Shown here in pieces: positions 20,655-31,246 of a stretch of DNA of 64,000 nt. The position numbers and the translations under genes are program-made. The DNA is from Cymbomonas tetramitiformis (taxonomy: Eukaryota; Chlorophyta; Pyramimonadophyceae; Pyramimonadales; Pyramimonadaceae), in contig LGRX02025816.1 in NCBI GenBank assembly GCA_001247695.2, positions 46,447-110,446 on the forward strand, written 5' to 3'. Each line of letters begins with the position of its first letter. Position 1 is the stretch's first letter. The notes under the pieces are model-generated. The model did not search any database and was not told the DNA's origin. It worked only from the letters and a program-made list of their open reading frames with translations.

Positions 20655-22237
20655 TTGAAAATGCTACAAGCGGGCATCATGAGCGTGCTAGCGTCTTGGG
20701 ATAGAGACGAGGGCTACTCGAAAAACATGCTTGAAGACTTGATCGGGCAGTTGACGGTCATAACGAGAGAGCTCACTTCGGAGCTTGTAGACTGTAAGGT
20801 ACGGAAGACATCTGGAAGACATCCCGAATACGTTCCGAGTACATTCCAAACGTCTTCCTTAATTACCTTTTATTTGGTGATTTTGCAGGATGTTCCTAAG
20901 CTTCAAAATCTGGTGGATGAGTTCTTCAAGTCACTCGAGCGCGATGGCTCACCTGACTGGCTGGTCATCAACACGCATTTGCTTTCCCACTTCCCCGACC
21001 AACTCCTCATGTATGGTCCAATACGGGGGACATGGATGTACGTGTTCGAATCATTCAACGGGAAGATTCGAAGGTGGGTGAAGAACAATGCATATCCGGT
21101 TCAGAGTGTTATGCAAGGCTTCGGGCGGTACCGGATGGTACATGTGGTGCGAGGGTTAATCTTGGTACTTCGTCGCCGGCGGGAGGCAACCACCAATCCC
21201 ACCCGGCCACCCGTGCTCCGGTTCTTGACCACCGCACCGTTGAGGGCGCCGAACACCGTGGTTTTGGGAACACAAGGCAAGCGCCATGTACTCTCCCGCG
21301 CTGAAACGAAAGCGCTGGAGCTGTGGATGCATGGCAACGTGCCCCAATACCGCAAGTTGAAGGCAAAATTCGACGAGTACGTCACCTACTGCAAGAGGTA
21401 AGTAAGAAATGAAATGTGCCATAAAGTGCCTGGAAGACGTTTCATATATCTTCTAGGCATCTTCCACACGTCTTCGGTAAATACATGTCCTGACACTGTG
21501 CACGTATACATTCGCAGGGAAAACCATATGGTTCGGAGACGTATTGGCGCACATGCCGGAGGGTCTCGCCTGATGCATATGCACGGTAGCGACCCCAAGG
21601 TCTGGCTGGGGAGACCATTCACGGAGAGTGAAGCGGCACTCGTCGAAGGGCCTCCTCGCGTGTGTCAATCTTTCGGCTCGGTCGTGGTTCGAGGAGTTTG
21701 CTACGTCGCACGGCAGCTCAGGACAAGACGAAGAAGACTTGTCAACGTTACTTCCGAGCCTTTTTCTCTGGAGAAACATCAAAGGCCCGAGGAAATCGAG
21801 ACTGACCGGTGCGTCCGTGCATTACGTTTTGGTGAATGTGCGCAGAATATGTACCGAATGTCTTCTGCGTGTCTTCTCGACGTCTTCGGGGATTCTTACT
21901 ATAGAGTATTGTGGCTCCAACTCGCAGGTACGCCATGGTAGATAGCATCCACAAGGTCGACTTGGCCGCGAAAGAGTACATTCTTGTGAAGGGAAAGTGG
22001 TTCCCTGAATTCAACCAAGCGACGACAAAACGGTTTGCCAAGCTAAACTCGAAGTACGGGCCGGACAATACCGCAAAGGTGGTGTACACATACGACCCGG
22101 ATGATCCCGAGACACCTTGGGACACTACTGATCCGTTTATCCTGGCGGCTCAAATTGAGCACCAAGTTGTAATCAAGAAACATCCTGTGATGAAGACGGC
22201 GGTGGTATTTGATTTTTTTCGAGTGCATCGACGATGA
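20655..22237 (+). CDS. CACTA-2 DUF4218/DUF4216 protein, five exons
   Basis: Exons 20655-20798, 20889-21397, 21518-21808 and 21928-22237 join with matching phases; coding probably also extends upstream of 20655. Exon 2 holds DUF4218 (LLSHFPDQLLMYGPIRGTWM) and exon 4 holds DUF4216 (VDSIHKVDLAAKEYILVKG). The first intron is at the same protein position and phase as intron 3 of CACTA-1 (after SELVDCK here, after SIDPE there), showing common descent. All three introns contain GAAGAC/GTCTTC motifs of this element instead of the CACTA-1 motif. Without tnp2 the protein is unlikely to cut DNA by itself. Confidence 0.75.
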
Positions 22238-22559
22238 TGGTTCACGACCGAAAGGTGCAAGACGCAAGAGGCGATCATGATAATACGCCGGGCATCGTAC
22301 TTAGTGGTCTGTATGTTGAATAGATGCAATCGTACATGTATGTGTAGATAGACCTATCAATTAACTTAGCCGTATATTATGTATCATAGCAACAGAGCAT
22401 GATGACAACCCTGAAGCTGTTAGGAAGATACCTGGAATGTCTTCCGCATGTCTTCCGTGCGCCTTCTGAATGTCTTCTGTGATTACGCGACTAGTGTACG
22501 TGTGGTATGAAGTAGCTATGTGGCCAAAATGTATAATCATCACATATGTGTCGATAACA

Positions 22560-22830
22560 CATGTCAGAATGTATTCTGGCCCAGAAGACATTCGGAACAT
22601 CTTCCGGGTATCTTCCGGGAAGACTGCCCTTTGCATGTCTTCCGGGAAGATGTCTTCCGAAATCCGGAAGACATTCCGCACATCTTCGGCACGTCTTCCC
22701 CGAAGAGTGTCTTCTGGTTTCCAGAAGACGTTCCCGTCAGAAGACGTCTTCTGGAAACCAGAAGACATCATTTCTCCGAAGACGTCTATAAGACGTTCAG
22801 AAGACGTCTTCTAGACGTCTTCTGATTTTC
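22560..22830. repeat. Right subterminal array of CACTA-2
   Basis: Dense CCAGAAGAC/GTCTTCTGG palindromes, the mirror of the array at 16085-16545, ending at the terminal inverted repeat at 22843. Confidence 0.9.
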
Positions 22831-23158
22831 CCAGAATGTAGGGCAAGGAGTTGTTGACAGGGGTGATCAAGCCCAGTCTAAAACACAATCCAACGCGGAC
22901 ACCCGAAGAAGTTGCCGAAAATCCCAACTCGCAATCTCACCGCAACATAGCGCAAACCGCGCGCCCTAAAGTGGCCAATTCAACACCTCGCGAGGCCCCA
23001 ACGCCCCGCCAAGCGGAAAAGCTTAGCCAATCATGGCAAAGTCAGCAGTGATAAAAGCGGGGTAATACCCCATAACCTGTGAGATATAATATAACGTATT
23101 ATATCGGGGCGGTCACTGAATACTTTTCATACAAGTGTAAACTGATTATAAAGATAAA

Positions 23159-23302
23159 CGAATATAAGGTGTCTGTGACCTAGGGATCTGTCACCTAGTA
23201 CTGTACGAGTACTGGTACAGCTAACGGGAGTCAGATAAGTTATGACCTACGGGTCACTGAATCCAGCAAACCCGGATAATACGAAATAATGACTGACAGT
23301 AC
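23159..23302 (-). repeat. LTR-like block, right copy, element A
   Basis: Bases 23159-23268 match 13208-13317, followed by the ~34-bp block that precedes the left copy. The two copies have the blocks in opposite order. Confidence 0.6.
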
Positions 23303-23500
23303 AATACTGCTGTACTGTCATCCTAGCTACTAGCGGAGTCACGGTTCCGATCAGAGACAGGTCAGGCTAGGGGCTATCAGAGCCCATAATAATAACCCTG
23401 AACCTAAAGTCCAGCAAAAACCACCACCAAAGCGTGCGCAATTTAAGCACTCCAAAGGTCACCCTATGCATGCAACCACAACTTGAAATATTCATTTGAC

Positions 23501-23932
23501 TCATAAATAGGATGGGTGATCGCACGTTGAACCAATTAAGTGATGTTTATGCGAGGAAAACACATTTGTACGTGGGTCCTTATGGTAGGACTTTGAATTT
23601 GGGTAGTAGCCATTAAACGAATCGCAGCCGGATCCGGGAAGGGCACGTCGAGGGGGCCCATTAGCGGCGAGCAACTCATCTAGTTTAGCATTCAGAGTCG
23701 CAACGTGACCTCCTTCTGCTCCTTGCTGAAGTTGTTGAGCGTAAGCAGCACGCACAATCCTACGGTCTTGCTCGGCTAACAGCGCAGACAGACGGGTGTT
23801 CGCAGTGTTCTCCTCGGCGGTGAAACTTGCAGACCCGTCTCCGGTAAGCTTCTCCATGAAACTCTGTAAGACCTTTGAGGTGCGCAGTTCCGCGATACGC
23901 GTGGCCAACGCTTCGTCGGTCAAGTTGTCCAT
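23501..23932 (-). CDS. Short helical protein, possibly N-terminal gag fragment
   Basis: From the Met at 23932 the frame runs 143 codons. It starts MDNLTDEALATRIAELRTSK and is rich in Ala, Glu and Leu to residue ~75, suggesting a coiled coil; the end is Ser/His/Tyr-rich. It lies just outside the right LTR-like block of element A on the same strand, so it may come from a neighbouring retroelement. I do not recognise a domain. Confidence 0.35.
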   Translation of the reverse strand: MDNLTDEALATRIAELRTSKVLQSFMEKLTGDGSASFTAEENTANTRLSALLAEQDRRIVRAAYAQQLQQGAEGGHVATLNAKLDELLAANGPPRRALPGSGCDSFNGYYPNSKSYHKDPRTNVFSSHKHHLIGSTCDHPSYL

Positions 23933-24725
23933 GACCGAATAAAAAATATAAAGTAAAAAGTTATGGATAAAATGAGAAGTCGGAAAAAACTCGTGACACT
24001 GAAAAAACTCAGTGCAACACGAACCAAAGTCTGAAAGACTAAGAGTGATGCCGAAAACCTTTTCGGCCGCCACTACATCATGCTCTGCTCCGCTCCCGCT
24101 AACTCAGATAACCGAAGTTATCAGCCGTTGATACGTCCCAGCCTACGGCAGGGACTCCTCACCGTCAGATAACTCTCGGTTTTGGGCACGCACCTCTCGG
24201 TTTTGGCATTTGGGCCATCGCATGATCGACGGTCGGGTGAGCGTCTGAAACTGAATTCGCTAAAACCGTAACACAATTCCTACAGTATTCTACGACCCTT
24301 CGCTAGAATTTATTTACTTTCGTAGAGGAGTTCTGTTGGCTACCACTGTGACCGGCTGACATTTGTGGCATATCGATAGCAATAGTAGAATACTGTGCCG
24401 TGAGAGCACAAGACGGCGCTCTAAGAAACTTCACTGGAACGAAGTTGGGCCCCTTACGCTTTCCACTTTAGTGTTTTCGTTAACGCGGCGAGTACAGTAT
24501 TTTGCACTTCGTGCTTTCGAACGCAATGCCATCACAATTTCTTATCTCAAATGCGGTATGCAGAAATGGGAAACACACGTGGTCATAATCCTATCCCTGA
24601 AAAGAGTTCCAATTTGAGCAACCTTCACCTGTGGTATTGGGCATAGAACCAAAACGCATAGCTCTGGCATATCCATGGTGAGGGCTTGAAACCTCCGAAG
24701 ATCTTGACTTTGAAACCAGATCGCG

Positions 24726-27700
24726 ATGCCGAAGAAAGGTAAAGACAAAGAAGAAAAAAAGGGCGGAGACGACGCTAATGACGACCTGGCGGAAAACGTC
24801 TCTCTCCTCGTCGATAATCTAATTGGAAACCAAACGGTGCCTACTTTAAACTCAAACGGTTTTGTTGCTTCCATGTATCTTGTTACACCTCATCAATGAC
24901 TTCATCCATTAAGCATGCTGGGACTGGCAGTTGGCGAAGCAGCAGCTTACGCTGACGAGGCCCGAAGCTGGGTATTACATATGGCGGCACTGCATCATCA
25001 GCGAGCCAAAGGTGAACTGCCTTCACCGTGGCCGCTTGCACAATGAGTGTGCAAGCCGTCCCATGAATGTTTGTGACCCGACGTCGCCTTGTTTTTTCAG
25101 TGGTCGCTTGTTTTGACAGGTAGATTCGGAAACACTTCACTGTTCGTTTCTTGTGGGAACACATGCACAATCTTTATCTTGTGAGCTTGAGCGCACGAAT
25201 ACTTTGGATTTCCGTATTCCTGGCGCACGCCCTTCTCTCTCCGCGAGCATCCGTCACCTATAGCTTGATATTCAGCAGCACTTGTCCCCCTTCGCGCTCA
25301 AGAGCCATGCGCACTCGCTCCCAAGCCCCTCATGCCATCTTCTCACTATTTCTCGCTGCTTCCGCAGAGGCAAGAAATCGCAAAGGGAGGGGCCATCCCC
25401 TGGATGTTTCACCTTGTCAAAGAGGAGGACAATCAGTTCGGAAACCTTGTTGGCGTCGGCTGCCTCCAGTTCCTCGCCTCGAGCGAAGAGGTCAAGCCGC
25501 TGGTTCTCGGTGAAGGCCCGACCGCCGGCAAGGTGCAGCCTCTCGAACTCTGTCCGCACCTGCCAGCTTCTTGCCGTCTGTAGCACGCTACAAATGATGT
25601 CACTCGGAGCGTGAAGCCACCTTTGCGCTTGTCCATTTGATAGTGAGACAGGTCAACCGACGAACAGCTCTCGCGCGCGCCCCCCGGCTGTCTCCTCGCA
25701 CCTTCGCGCTTGGTTCTAACGTCTGAACACCTCGTCTGTGCTGGTCCCCTTACAGAATCTCGCGAGCCTCATCGCGTTGCTCGGAAGAGAGCACGATAGA
25801 ACTAGGGTACGTGTGCCAGCGCTCATGAGAGCGTCATCTCCCGGGGCCTTCCCCAACAAAGAGCGGCCAAAGTCTAGTTCGCGGTGAAGCGGAGGAACCC
25901 GCTGCATATCGCCAGCGACCCGCGGCTAAGGCCGAGACCACGCGCGGTAGGAGTCGAATTAGGGACGTCTTCAAATTTATTTCGCACGTGGAGCTTCCTG
26001 CTTTGAGTGTGCCGCACAGTAACCTTCAGGCCGATCCTTCTCTTGATGTCGACACTGATACATCCCAGCGATACACTCATGCGTCACGCTCGGTCCGTGC
26101 GCCACGTACGGCTCGAGGCATATAGCCATTTACGCGCTACTGGTGAAAGGATTTGCACTTCAAGGGGTTTCTTTCAAAGTGTTTGTTACGTGGTCGCGTA
26201 GTTTTCGAGAAACGGCTTCCGGTGTACCTGTGCAACGCGTGGGGTTTCGAACTTACATCGTGAGCTGCTGGTGCTCGCGCCAAGCAAGTGGCACTTGAAG
26301 TGGCCGGACCGGCGACGCGTGGCGTCTTCACTGCAGCCGACTCTACTGTGTTGCGTTGCTGACGTTGGCGCCCCAGATGCAAGTGTTTTTTTCACTGTAG
26401 CTGACTTTGCTGTGGTGCGGCAGCTACGAGTGGCCTCGCTGCTGTACTCGCTGGCACAACAACCCGAAGTGGCGTTCAGGTTGAGGTGCGTCTGCTGGCG
26501 AAAATCCCCTCACCACTTTTTTCACGTGAGCACCTCCAGCGGCAGTGCGTGGCTGTTCTCTGCCTCCGCTAAGCCCTGGAACCCAGCCGAAGGGAATGAA
26601 GGCCAAATTTTAGGCTGCTATTGGCCGCGCCTAATGGGCCTGGAAGGGCGAGACATAGCAGGTGACGTGTGATACGGTGAGGAATTGTGAATTCTGCGCT
26701 GCTGCTGTATGTGAGGAGTCAGATCGGTACATGCGTTCGTACATGCGTTCGTACATGCGTGACCGTAAGGAGGTTGCAGTATCGGTGCTGTTGGTGTGTG
26801 TATCGACGGTGAGGAGTTGAGGTTTCAGGGCTGTCGGTGCACGTAGCGACATTGCGAAGCTCTGCAGTTTTAGTGCCGTTGGTGCACGCAGCGACACTGA
26901 AAATTTGAGGTTGCGGTGCTGTTGTGATTCGTTCCGTGTTGTTCTAGCGCAGTTGTTGCACGTGGCGATGGTGAGCGGATTGGAAATGGCTGTCTTCAGG
27001 GATTTTGTCCCCGATTTACTGCCCTGCTTGGGCATGACCGAGCACAAGTGGGCTGACACCGAGGAGATGCGTGCACTTATTACCGGTTGCCTACGGGTAA
27101 CGCCTAATGCTTCTTCGCTCCCCACCCACGCCCCTTCACATGCCCCTTCACGGCACAAGCATGAACTTCCTCTGAACAAGCATGTACTTGTGGAAGTGCG
27201 CTATGGCTGAACAAGTGGAGTAAGCTACGGGCACGAGTGGGATGCTCAGGTATGGCTTGGTATCGTTTGTTGCTCTTCACATGTATCCACTGAGACGTGG
27301 CAGCTTGCCCCACCTGAGGTCGAAGGGGGGTCAAGGTTCCCCTGTAGGTGTTGGATGACTATGCCACCAACTATTTGAGCTTTATGCAGGCCATGTATCA
27401 CGCACTTCATACCTCCCCATGCACACTGCATGTGTTTGAGCTTAGCTTCCACACTGCTTTCCCCACACCGAGATGAATGCGATCACACCCACACCTTCTT
27501 TAACCCTGAACTTGGTGGTCACTCCCCTGCCAAACACCGAGCCACCCTCTTGACCTTAAAGTGATGCTCCAGATCGATTGGAGGTATTGCCGAGGCACCT
27601 TTCAGTGGTCCGTACTTTCGAGATGCGCCGCACAGAGCTTTGGACACGATGTTCATTTGATATGGAGCCCAGCAATCGCTTGAATACTTGCGAACTACAA

Positions 27701-30700
27701 CCCAGCATGCTCGCGCAGCGTCGACTGCGAATTTGTGGGGGCTCCCCTAGTGGATGAGGGAGCAAGCACCGGAAGTGGCGGGGGGCACGGGTGCACATTC
27801 TGTGGGTTGTGAGCTGGGGGCAAGAAGTTGGAGGGGAGCAAAGTGTGGGAACCGGTACTGTTGTAGCGTGGCAAGAAAGGGATGCCCAGTCCGCCACTGC
27901 GGTGCGGTGCTCTTCTTCCTGAGAGGAGCGCCGGGTTCTCGGAGGATCGCAGTGCCTTGCTGCGGTGGAATTTATCCCGGAGACCACATCCTTCCGGGCC
28001 GAGGATGCAGCCGTCATCAGAGGTCCACCTCCCCCCATGCCGCTAGGGCAACTCACCGGAGCTGTGCCCCTTCCGCTGCCTTCCCTGGCCATGGTATGGC
28101 ATTATCGGCGCGAGACCTGGTGTGAGGTAATTAAACCGTCTATGATATTTCATGCATGTCACCGACGATTTTTGAACGCGAACTGTTTTCCAGACCTGAA
28201 GCCGTTCAGGGCACTGCGAACTGTTTTCCAGACCTGAAGCCGTTCAGGGCACTGCAAACTGAATCCTATCACTGCCAAAAGCAAAATCGGAGTTGGCGAG
28301 AAGTGCGAAATGTGGGGTTCTTCTCACAGATAACATGGTGAGCGGGGGAGTCATCCCTCCGATCGTCCACGTCCTCAAAACGGGAATCTCCCAGGGGCAA
28401 ATGGAAGCTGTGGGCACGCTTGCGCTGTTGCTGGTCTGGCCCCGCTCCTTCCACCTTCCCACTCCGGTGTCACCGCTGCCACCTGCTTCTCCTTTCTGCC
28501 GCCGTGTCGTCAACCGCGCGCGAGAGTTGTGTTCTCATCACGCTCGGCGTGGGCACTCCAGGGCAAGCCCCATGTGGGAGTTGTTTCAACCGGGGGGGGG
28601 GGCCGCAGTGCGGAGTCGCAGAGGCAACCCCTCGGAGAAAATATGCAGCCCGCTGCGTACGCGTCACATGCAACTCTGTGACATGGGTCATAGCGAATGC
28701 TGGCTACCCCCAAAACTTCAATATTTGAAAGTTGTAAGAGAGCAAGGTCCAAAGCGAGGGGAGGACCTGCACCTGTGGCAGGATGTGAACGAGGGAAGGA
28801 GGGGCAAACCTTCTGACATCTGTAGTTGGTTTATCCTGCATAGCACGCGCTTCCTGAAGCGAATATGGGACGGGTTGTATGCATCAAGTGCAGCGCAGTC
28901 CGTGGGGTCTTGTGTGAGAGGGAGCTTCTCGAGATGACGAAAACACAGATCACCTGGTAACTGCATGCATCCGATTCTGGTGATCACACTGGGTTGACTG
29001 CCGCACTCCATGCGGCGGGGGTGATGGCGGGTATGACGCCATGACGTGCAGGAGCAGGACGGCGTGCCCGCAATGTTAATGCAGCTCGACGCAGTTCCCC
29101 AGCTGGTGAAGCTCTGTGCGGACCACCACGAGGAGACCCGGGCGCACGCCGCTGCCTGCCTGATGCTGCTTGCGGCAAGCTCCCGATCGGCCCTCATCTT
29201 GTACTCCCGACGCTCGATTGGCCCTCATCTTGTACTCCCGACGCTCGATTGGGGGGATCTGTTGAAAGGATCAAAACGATGGGCGTTGATTTTGTGTCGT
29301 CCAAGAACACCGGGAAACAAGCGCTGCGCGAGAAAGCCGGGGCTTGAGCGGTGTTGAGGGAACACCAGGGATGTGTGCAGATGGGATCAGCCGCTCAGAG
29401 TGAGGGGGGGGCGGGTGTCGGAGGAGGCCCTGATCTGCTGCGGGGCGCTCTGCAGGTGGAGCCGGAGTGAGGGGTGGGGCGGGGTGTCGGAGGAGGCCCT
29501 GATCTGCTGCGGGGCGCTCTGCAGGTGGAGCCGGAGTGAGGGGGCGGGGGGTGTCGGAGGAGGCCCTGATCTGCTGTGGGGCGCTCTGCAGGTGGAGCCG
29601 GAGTACATCTCACGCATTCGAGACGCCGGGGCCATCCCCCCGCTGATCAATCTGCTGGTTCCACCGGCTGCACCCGCCGGTGCCACGAAGAAGAAGAAGA
29701 ACAAGAAGAAAGCACCGCCGCTCCCGCCGGCTATCGATCTCGCCATCCAGGTGAATCATGGAGACCCACCGCTTCATGCCTACCTTCAAGGGGGGCTTAC
29801 CCTCGACCAGGACAGATGGAGGAAAGAGATCTGGGTTGTGCGCCCACTGCGTCCGATGTGCTCCTGCAGGCCGCCTTTCGATTCACAGGCGCCCACGTGG
29901 AAGCACGGTTTAGGGATGCAAGGCATGTTGATTGGCGGGCAGTGAGGCTACGACGAGCCCAATGAGCTGGAACCGTGCAGGGGTGCCTGGGTGTGTCTGG
30001 GAGCCGTTGATGTTTACTGCGACGCGCTGTTGTTCCAGTTAGGATCCCGGCTGCTGATTAATCCAGCGCGGATGCTTCTCCGCGGGCGCTTCCACACGTG
30101 GCAGCTGCCGTGATGGTGTTCCCTTCAAAATTGTTTCTGTTCACACACGGGTATAGCATGCCGCTACATTTTCTGCCGGCCAGGCCAAGCCTCGCAACCA
30201 GCAGGTTGCTCGATCTGCTTCATTTGATAGCCAGTAGTCATATTCAGCATGACATGTGACACGGGTGGGAGCGGTTCGGAGCAGAACGCCTCCGGCGCAC
30301 TGATGCACCTAACTTACGATGACAAGGTGATAGCAGCGTTCTCGCTCTCTACCGTTCAATCTTTTACCAGAGGGCGCTGCCCACTCCTCTGCATGCCACT
30401 GGGACAACATTTCGTTTCCCCGCCTGTTTTCAATGCGCTCGTCCCCCATGCCGCCTGCAGATGCCCCCCCCTCCCCACCCTCTCTTGCTTGCTGATGAGG
30501 TTCCTGCTCCCGGCACGGAGCCCTAATGCGGCGCGTCCCCTTTCCGGCTCACTGGCCATCTTGGGCGCGTGAGGAGTGTTGCGTGCGAATAGTGTTGCGG
30601 CGATGTGAAGCAGCGTTCAGCAATTGGTTGACCACTCTCGTGAGAGACGGAGTAGGGTGAGAGGCGGAGTAGGGTGAGAGGCGCGCGATGCAACGCAAGC

Positions 30701-31246
30701 GGGCAGTGGAGACACGCAGCGGGGACTGAGCCGGGGGTGAGGGTCGGTTGCCTTGCTCTGCATCAGGGCGCAACCCTGATCGCCGACGCTGACGCCATCC
30801 CGCTGCTGGTGCCTCTGCTGGACAGCAAGAATATCATCACCTTTCAGGTACCAAACTGGCGCCCCGCAACGCGGTGCCTCCTGGACATGCTGCCGCGGCG
30901 CATTTTCCAAGACAAGCAAGTCTTGGCTTGGCCCGCCCTGACACGCTGCGCATACTCTCCAAATGCGATTCTGTGGCGCAACGAGCTGGGGGCTTCCGTG
31001 AGGGGGCCCTTCAAGGGGCAGGCAGGACGCGTGATAAACGAGCCCCCTTTTCCCGTGCGCCGCTCTTATGTCCGGCAACCCTCGCATCGCATGCTCGTTG
31101 TGGGGCCTGAGAGTGGAGTTCTCTTGAGGGGCCCTCAGAACTCGACTGGGGCATTGTATAACATCGCGATGGACCCCTCCAACTACGAGAAGCTGGTGGC
31201 GGCCAAGGCACCCAAGTACTTGCAGCAGCCTCTGCATGCGCGGTGA
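24726..31246 (+). CDS. Armadillo-repeat protein, multi-exon host gene
   Basis: Supported exons: 24726-~24837 (MPKKGKDKEEKKGG, lysine-rich start), 25368-25532, 25756-25806, 26424-26479, 27000-27096, 28330-~28430, 29052-~29200, 29592-29750, 30285-30326, 30767-30847 and 31139-31246. Most have clear AG/GT borders, and phases agree where both sides are visible. They spell ARM helices such as GGAIPWMFHLVKEEDNQFGN, GGVIPPIVHVL, AGAIPPLINLL, ADAIPLLVPLL and NSTGALYNIAMD, with one repeat split by an insert KKKKNKKK. Armadillo proteins are binding scaffolds; the partner is unknown. At least one exon between 24838 and 25367 and others between 27097 and 30284 are missing from this model. The stop at 31244 overlaps a good donor (GGTGAGA), so the protein might continue. 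Confidence 0.75.
29189..29250. repeat. 31-bp direct duplication at an exon end of the ARM gene
   Basis: GGCCCTCATCTTGTACTCCC plus eleven further bases occurs twice back to back. The exon starting at 29052 probably ends just before or within the first copy, so the donor region may be duplicated. Confidence 0.7.
29400..29602. repeat. 67-69-bp tandem repeat carrying duplicated splice acceptors
   Basis: The word CTGCAGGTGGAGCCGGAGT occurs at three sites (cag at 29453, 29522 and 29589). Only the third continues into the ARM exon; the first two run into TGA at once. The repeat therefore copies an intron-exon border. Confidence 0.85.

Larger units (their letters stand above)
16078..22843 (+). mobile_element. 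CACTA-2 DNA transposon, complete ends, 3-bp target duplication
   Basis: Terminal inverted repeats match over 28 bases with one difference: the left end begins CCCTACATTCTGGGAAAA at 16078 and the right end is its complement, finishing at 22843. The target site CAA is present at 16075-16077 and 22844-22846, a 3-bp duplication as expected for CACTA. Length is 6766 bp. It inserted upstream of the gag ORF of element A. It keeps DUF4218 and DUF4216 exons but I find no tnp2 exon, so this copy is probably non-autonomous. Confidence 0.92.
13010..23302 (-). mobile_element. Gag-only LTR retrotransposon A, split by CACTA-2
   Basis: LTR-like blocks at ~13010-13317 and ~22990-23302 flank a single long gag ORF on the minus strand and no pol. 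Both flanks also share CTTAGCCAATCATGGCAA (13017 and 23021). Removing the CACTA-2 insertion (16078-22843) leaves about 3.5 kb, the size of a non-autonomous gag-bearing element. Exact LTR boundaries, primer binding site and target duplication could not be fixed, so the outline is approximate. Confidence 0.55.
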
